Part shown: piece by piece, positions 34,792-36,442 of the stretch
How the letters are laid out: each line of letters opens with the position of its first letter
Numbering within the stretch: position 1 is the stretch's first letter
Source of the DNA: Streptococcus oralis
GTDB taxonomy: Bacteria > Bacillota > Bacilli > Lactobacillales > Streptococcaceae
DNA: 36,442 bases
Reading direction: 5' to 3'
Assembly: GCF_001578935.1 (NCBI RefSeq)
Contig: NZ_KQ969521.1
Location: 933,881-970,322 of the forward strand
The notes under the pieces: generated by a model
What the model was told of the DNA's origin: nothing
Database searches by the model: none
What the model saw: only the letters and a program-made list of their open reading frames with translations
Made by a program: the position numbers and the translations under genes

Positions 34792-36426
34792 GTGAAAAAG
34801 ATACTACTGACCAGTGCTTTAATCCTTTCAATCGCAGGATTAGCACCCGCATCCGTCTTAGGAGAAGAAAACACAACTCAATCCACATCTGCTGTCAAGG
34901 AAGCAATTGCCAAAGAAGAAAAGAAAGAGTCTAGTGTTGAGGAAAACTCTAAATCAGAAACACTTCCAAAAGAAAAAGCTACGGAGAAAATCAAAGAAGA
35001 AGCTCCTAAAAAAGAAGGATGGCAGAAAGAAGACAATCAATGGCGTTTCTATGAAAACAATCAACCTGTTTTAAAATGGAAAAAAATTCAAAACAAATGG
35101 TACTATTTTGACCATGAAGGCAACCGACTTAGTGATACTATCTTTGATGGCTATGTTCTCAACAAAGAGGGCATCCTGGTAGAAAATGGCTGGACAGCTC
35201 TTAACAACAAATGGTACTACGCTAGTGAGTCTGGAAAAATCATTCAACAAAAATGGGAAAAAGTAAACGGCAAATGGTACTACTTTGACAAAGACGGGGT
35301 TATGCTCAGTAAAACCACTATTGATGCTTATCTGCTTGGCAGTAGCGGTGCTATGGCAGAAAACTCCTGGGTGAAGATCGACCAAAATTGGTATTACGCT
35401 AATGAATATGGAAAATATATTCACGACAAATGGGAGAAAATCAAAGGAACTTGGTATGCCTTTGAACAAAATGGCGTCATGCTTTCCAACAAATGGAAAG
35501 GAAGCTACTATCTAAAAGCAAGTGGAGCAATGGCTGAAAAAGAATGGATTTTTGACAAAACCTACAACAGCTGGTTCTATCTAAAAGCGGATGGCCGTTA
35601 TGCAAAGCAGGAGTGGATTGGAGCATACTACCTCAAGTCAGGTGGTTACATGGCAAAGAGCGAATGGATTTACGATAACTCTGATAAAGCACGTTACTAC
35701 TTAGATGATAGCGGGCACTATGTATCAGGAACTTACAAGATAGACGGTAAAGAACACTTGTTCCAAAAATACGGCCAATGGATTTCTGAAGTTTCAACTG
35801 AAGGCGGATTTACAAAAGGCCTATACAGCAATACCATTTTCCTAGACCCTGGGCATGGTGGTCGAGATTCAGGAGCTTTTTACTACAATGTAGCTGAAAA
35901 AGATCTCAACATGCAGATTTACCGTAAGCTTCGTACTAAGTTAGAAGAACTAGGCTACAAGGTCCTCACTTCTCGTGATAGTGATATTGACGTTGATTTT
36001 GTTACCGAACGTTCTCGTATGGTTAATAAGACCAACTCTGATATTTTTATCAGTATTCACTTCAACGCTACTGGTAATACCTACTCAAAAGCGAGCGGTA
36101 TTCAAACCTACTCCTATAGCGATGAACCTGATTATCCAAGTAAGATTAATAAATACTGGCACAATCACCCAGATCGTATGAGTGAAAGCAAACGCCTCGC
36201 CGCTGCCATCCACTCCTCTCTTCTAGCAGAAACAGGGGCCAAGGATGCTGGCTTATTGGAAAGCAGCTATGCCGTACTACGCGAAACAGCCAAACCAGCC
36301 GTTCTCCTAGAGCTTGGTTATATGGATAATTTCTCCGAAAACCAACAAATCAGAGATAGCCACTACCAAGATAAACTGGTCGCAGGCATCGTGAAAGGGA
36401 TCCAAAAATATTACGCTGGTCGATAA
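34792..36426 (+). CDS. Secreted choline-binding N-acetylmuramoyl-L-alanine amidase (Amidase_3)
   Basis: A 544-residue cell-wall hydrolase. Layout: signal peptide (residues 1-25, KKILLTSALILSIAGLAPAS); an acidic/basic Glu-Lys linker (~25-75); about ten choline-binding-type repeats with aromatic pairs (GWQKEDNQWRFYENNQP, KWYYFDHEGNRLS, and similar, ~75-335); then a C-terminal zinc Amidase_3 domain. Zinc and catalytic residues are all present: His355 (LDPGHGGRDSGAF), Glu369 (AEKDLNMQ), His423 (SIHFNA) and Glu507 (LLELGYMDN). It should cut the MurNAc-L-Ala bond while bound to choline on teichoic acids. The start is GTG 34792 with AGGA 9 bases upstream. This differs from LytA, whose amidase is of another family with the repeats at its C-terminus. 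Confidence 0.93.
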   Translation: MKKILLTSALILSIAGLAPASVLGEENTTQSTSAVKEAIAKEEKKESSVEENSKSETLPKEKATEKIKEEAPKKEGWQKEDNQWRFYENNQPVLKWKKIQNKWYYFDHEGNRLSDTIFDGYVLNKEGILVENGWTALNNKWYYASESGKIIQQKWEKVNGKWYYFDKDGVMLSKTTIDAYLLGSSGAMAENSWVKIDQNWYYANEYGKYIHDKWEKIKGTWYAFEQNGVMLSNKWKGSYYLKASGAMAEKEWIFDKTYNSWFYLKADGRYAKQEWIGAYYLKSGGYMAKSEWIYDNSDKARYYLDDSGHYVSGTYKIDGKEHLFQKYGQWISEVSTEGGFTKGLYSNTIFLDPGHGGRDSGAFYYNVAEKDLNMQIYRKLRTKLEELGYKVLTSRDSDIDVDFVTERSRMVNKTNSDIFISIHFNATGNTYSKASGIQTYSYSDEPDYPSKINKYWHNHPDRMSESKRLAAAIHSSLLAETGAKDAGLLESSYAVLRETAKPAVLLELGYMDNFSENQQIRDSHYQDKLVAGIVKGIQKYYAGR

Positions 36427-36442
36427 AAAGTCTCGAGAAATG

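Overview
The window looks like the chromosome of a mitis-group Streptococcus (S. mitis, S. pseudopneumoniae or S. pneumoniae-like). The reasons are: low G+C; three BOX elements (boxA/B/C repeats) plus one BOX scar; spxB next to a cop locus (copY-cupA-copA); lctO; two TPP-controlled thiamine loci; and a choline-binding amidase at the right edge. Species cannot be fixed from sequence reading alone. Gene content is largely core chromosome. I found no prophage, CRISPR array, tRNA/rRNA or intact insertion sequence. | Layout. 1-1300: end of a flavoprotein gene, a DUF1697 gene, and a decayed hairpin-rich IS200/IS605-like remnant carrying a BOX. 1318-3771: a small TetR regulon (flavin amine oxidase, TetR, nitroreductase) whose two promoters carry nearly the same operator between -35 and -10. 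3818-4763: a TipA-like MerR regulator whose 19-bp-spacer promoter is separated from the gene by a BOX. 4836-8336: manA, a GH1 6-phospho-beta-glucosidase, a SemiSWEET sugar transporter and a VOC protein, the last bracketed by two identical terminators. 8406-10260: spxB. 10374-13615: BOX, then copA, cupA, copY behind two cop boxes. | 13706-20297: thiD on + behind one TPP riboswitch, converging on a seven-gene minus-strand operon (ykoE-ykoD-ykoC-tenA-thiW-thiM-thiE) behind a second TPP riboswitch with a terminator. Together they import and salvage thiamine precursors. 20361-21612: lctO with a cre-like site. 21745-24699: a polar amino acid ABC importer. 24759-26315: pyrF-pyrE behind a PyrR-type attenuator. 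26371-29972: murD-murG-divIB (cell wall and division), with divIB broken by two apparent one-base losses. 30090-32205: typA and a small membrane protein. 32365-36426: an RsuA-type pseudouridine synthase, a YqgQ/rhodanese pair, a LysR regulator and a secreted choline-binding amidase. | Functional links. LctO makes pyruvate plus H2O2 from lactate and O2, and SpxB makes acetyl phosphate plus H2O2 and CO2 from pyruvate. SpxB needs thiamine diphosphate, which the neighbouring thi loci can supply. The cop operon exports copper, whose toxicity rises with peroxide. The least expected signals are apparently leaderless promoters at three genes near the right end, the paired TetR operators, the BOX that forms almost the whole 5'UTR of the merR gene, and the double divIB frameshift. 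I see no convincing evidence of an entirely new multi-gene system.
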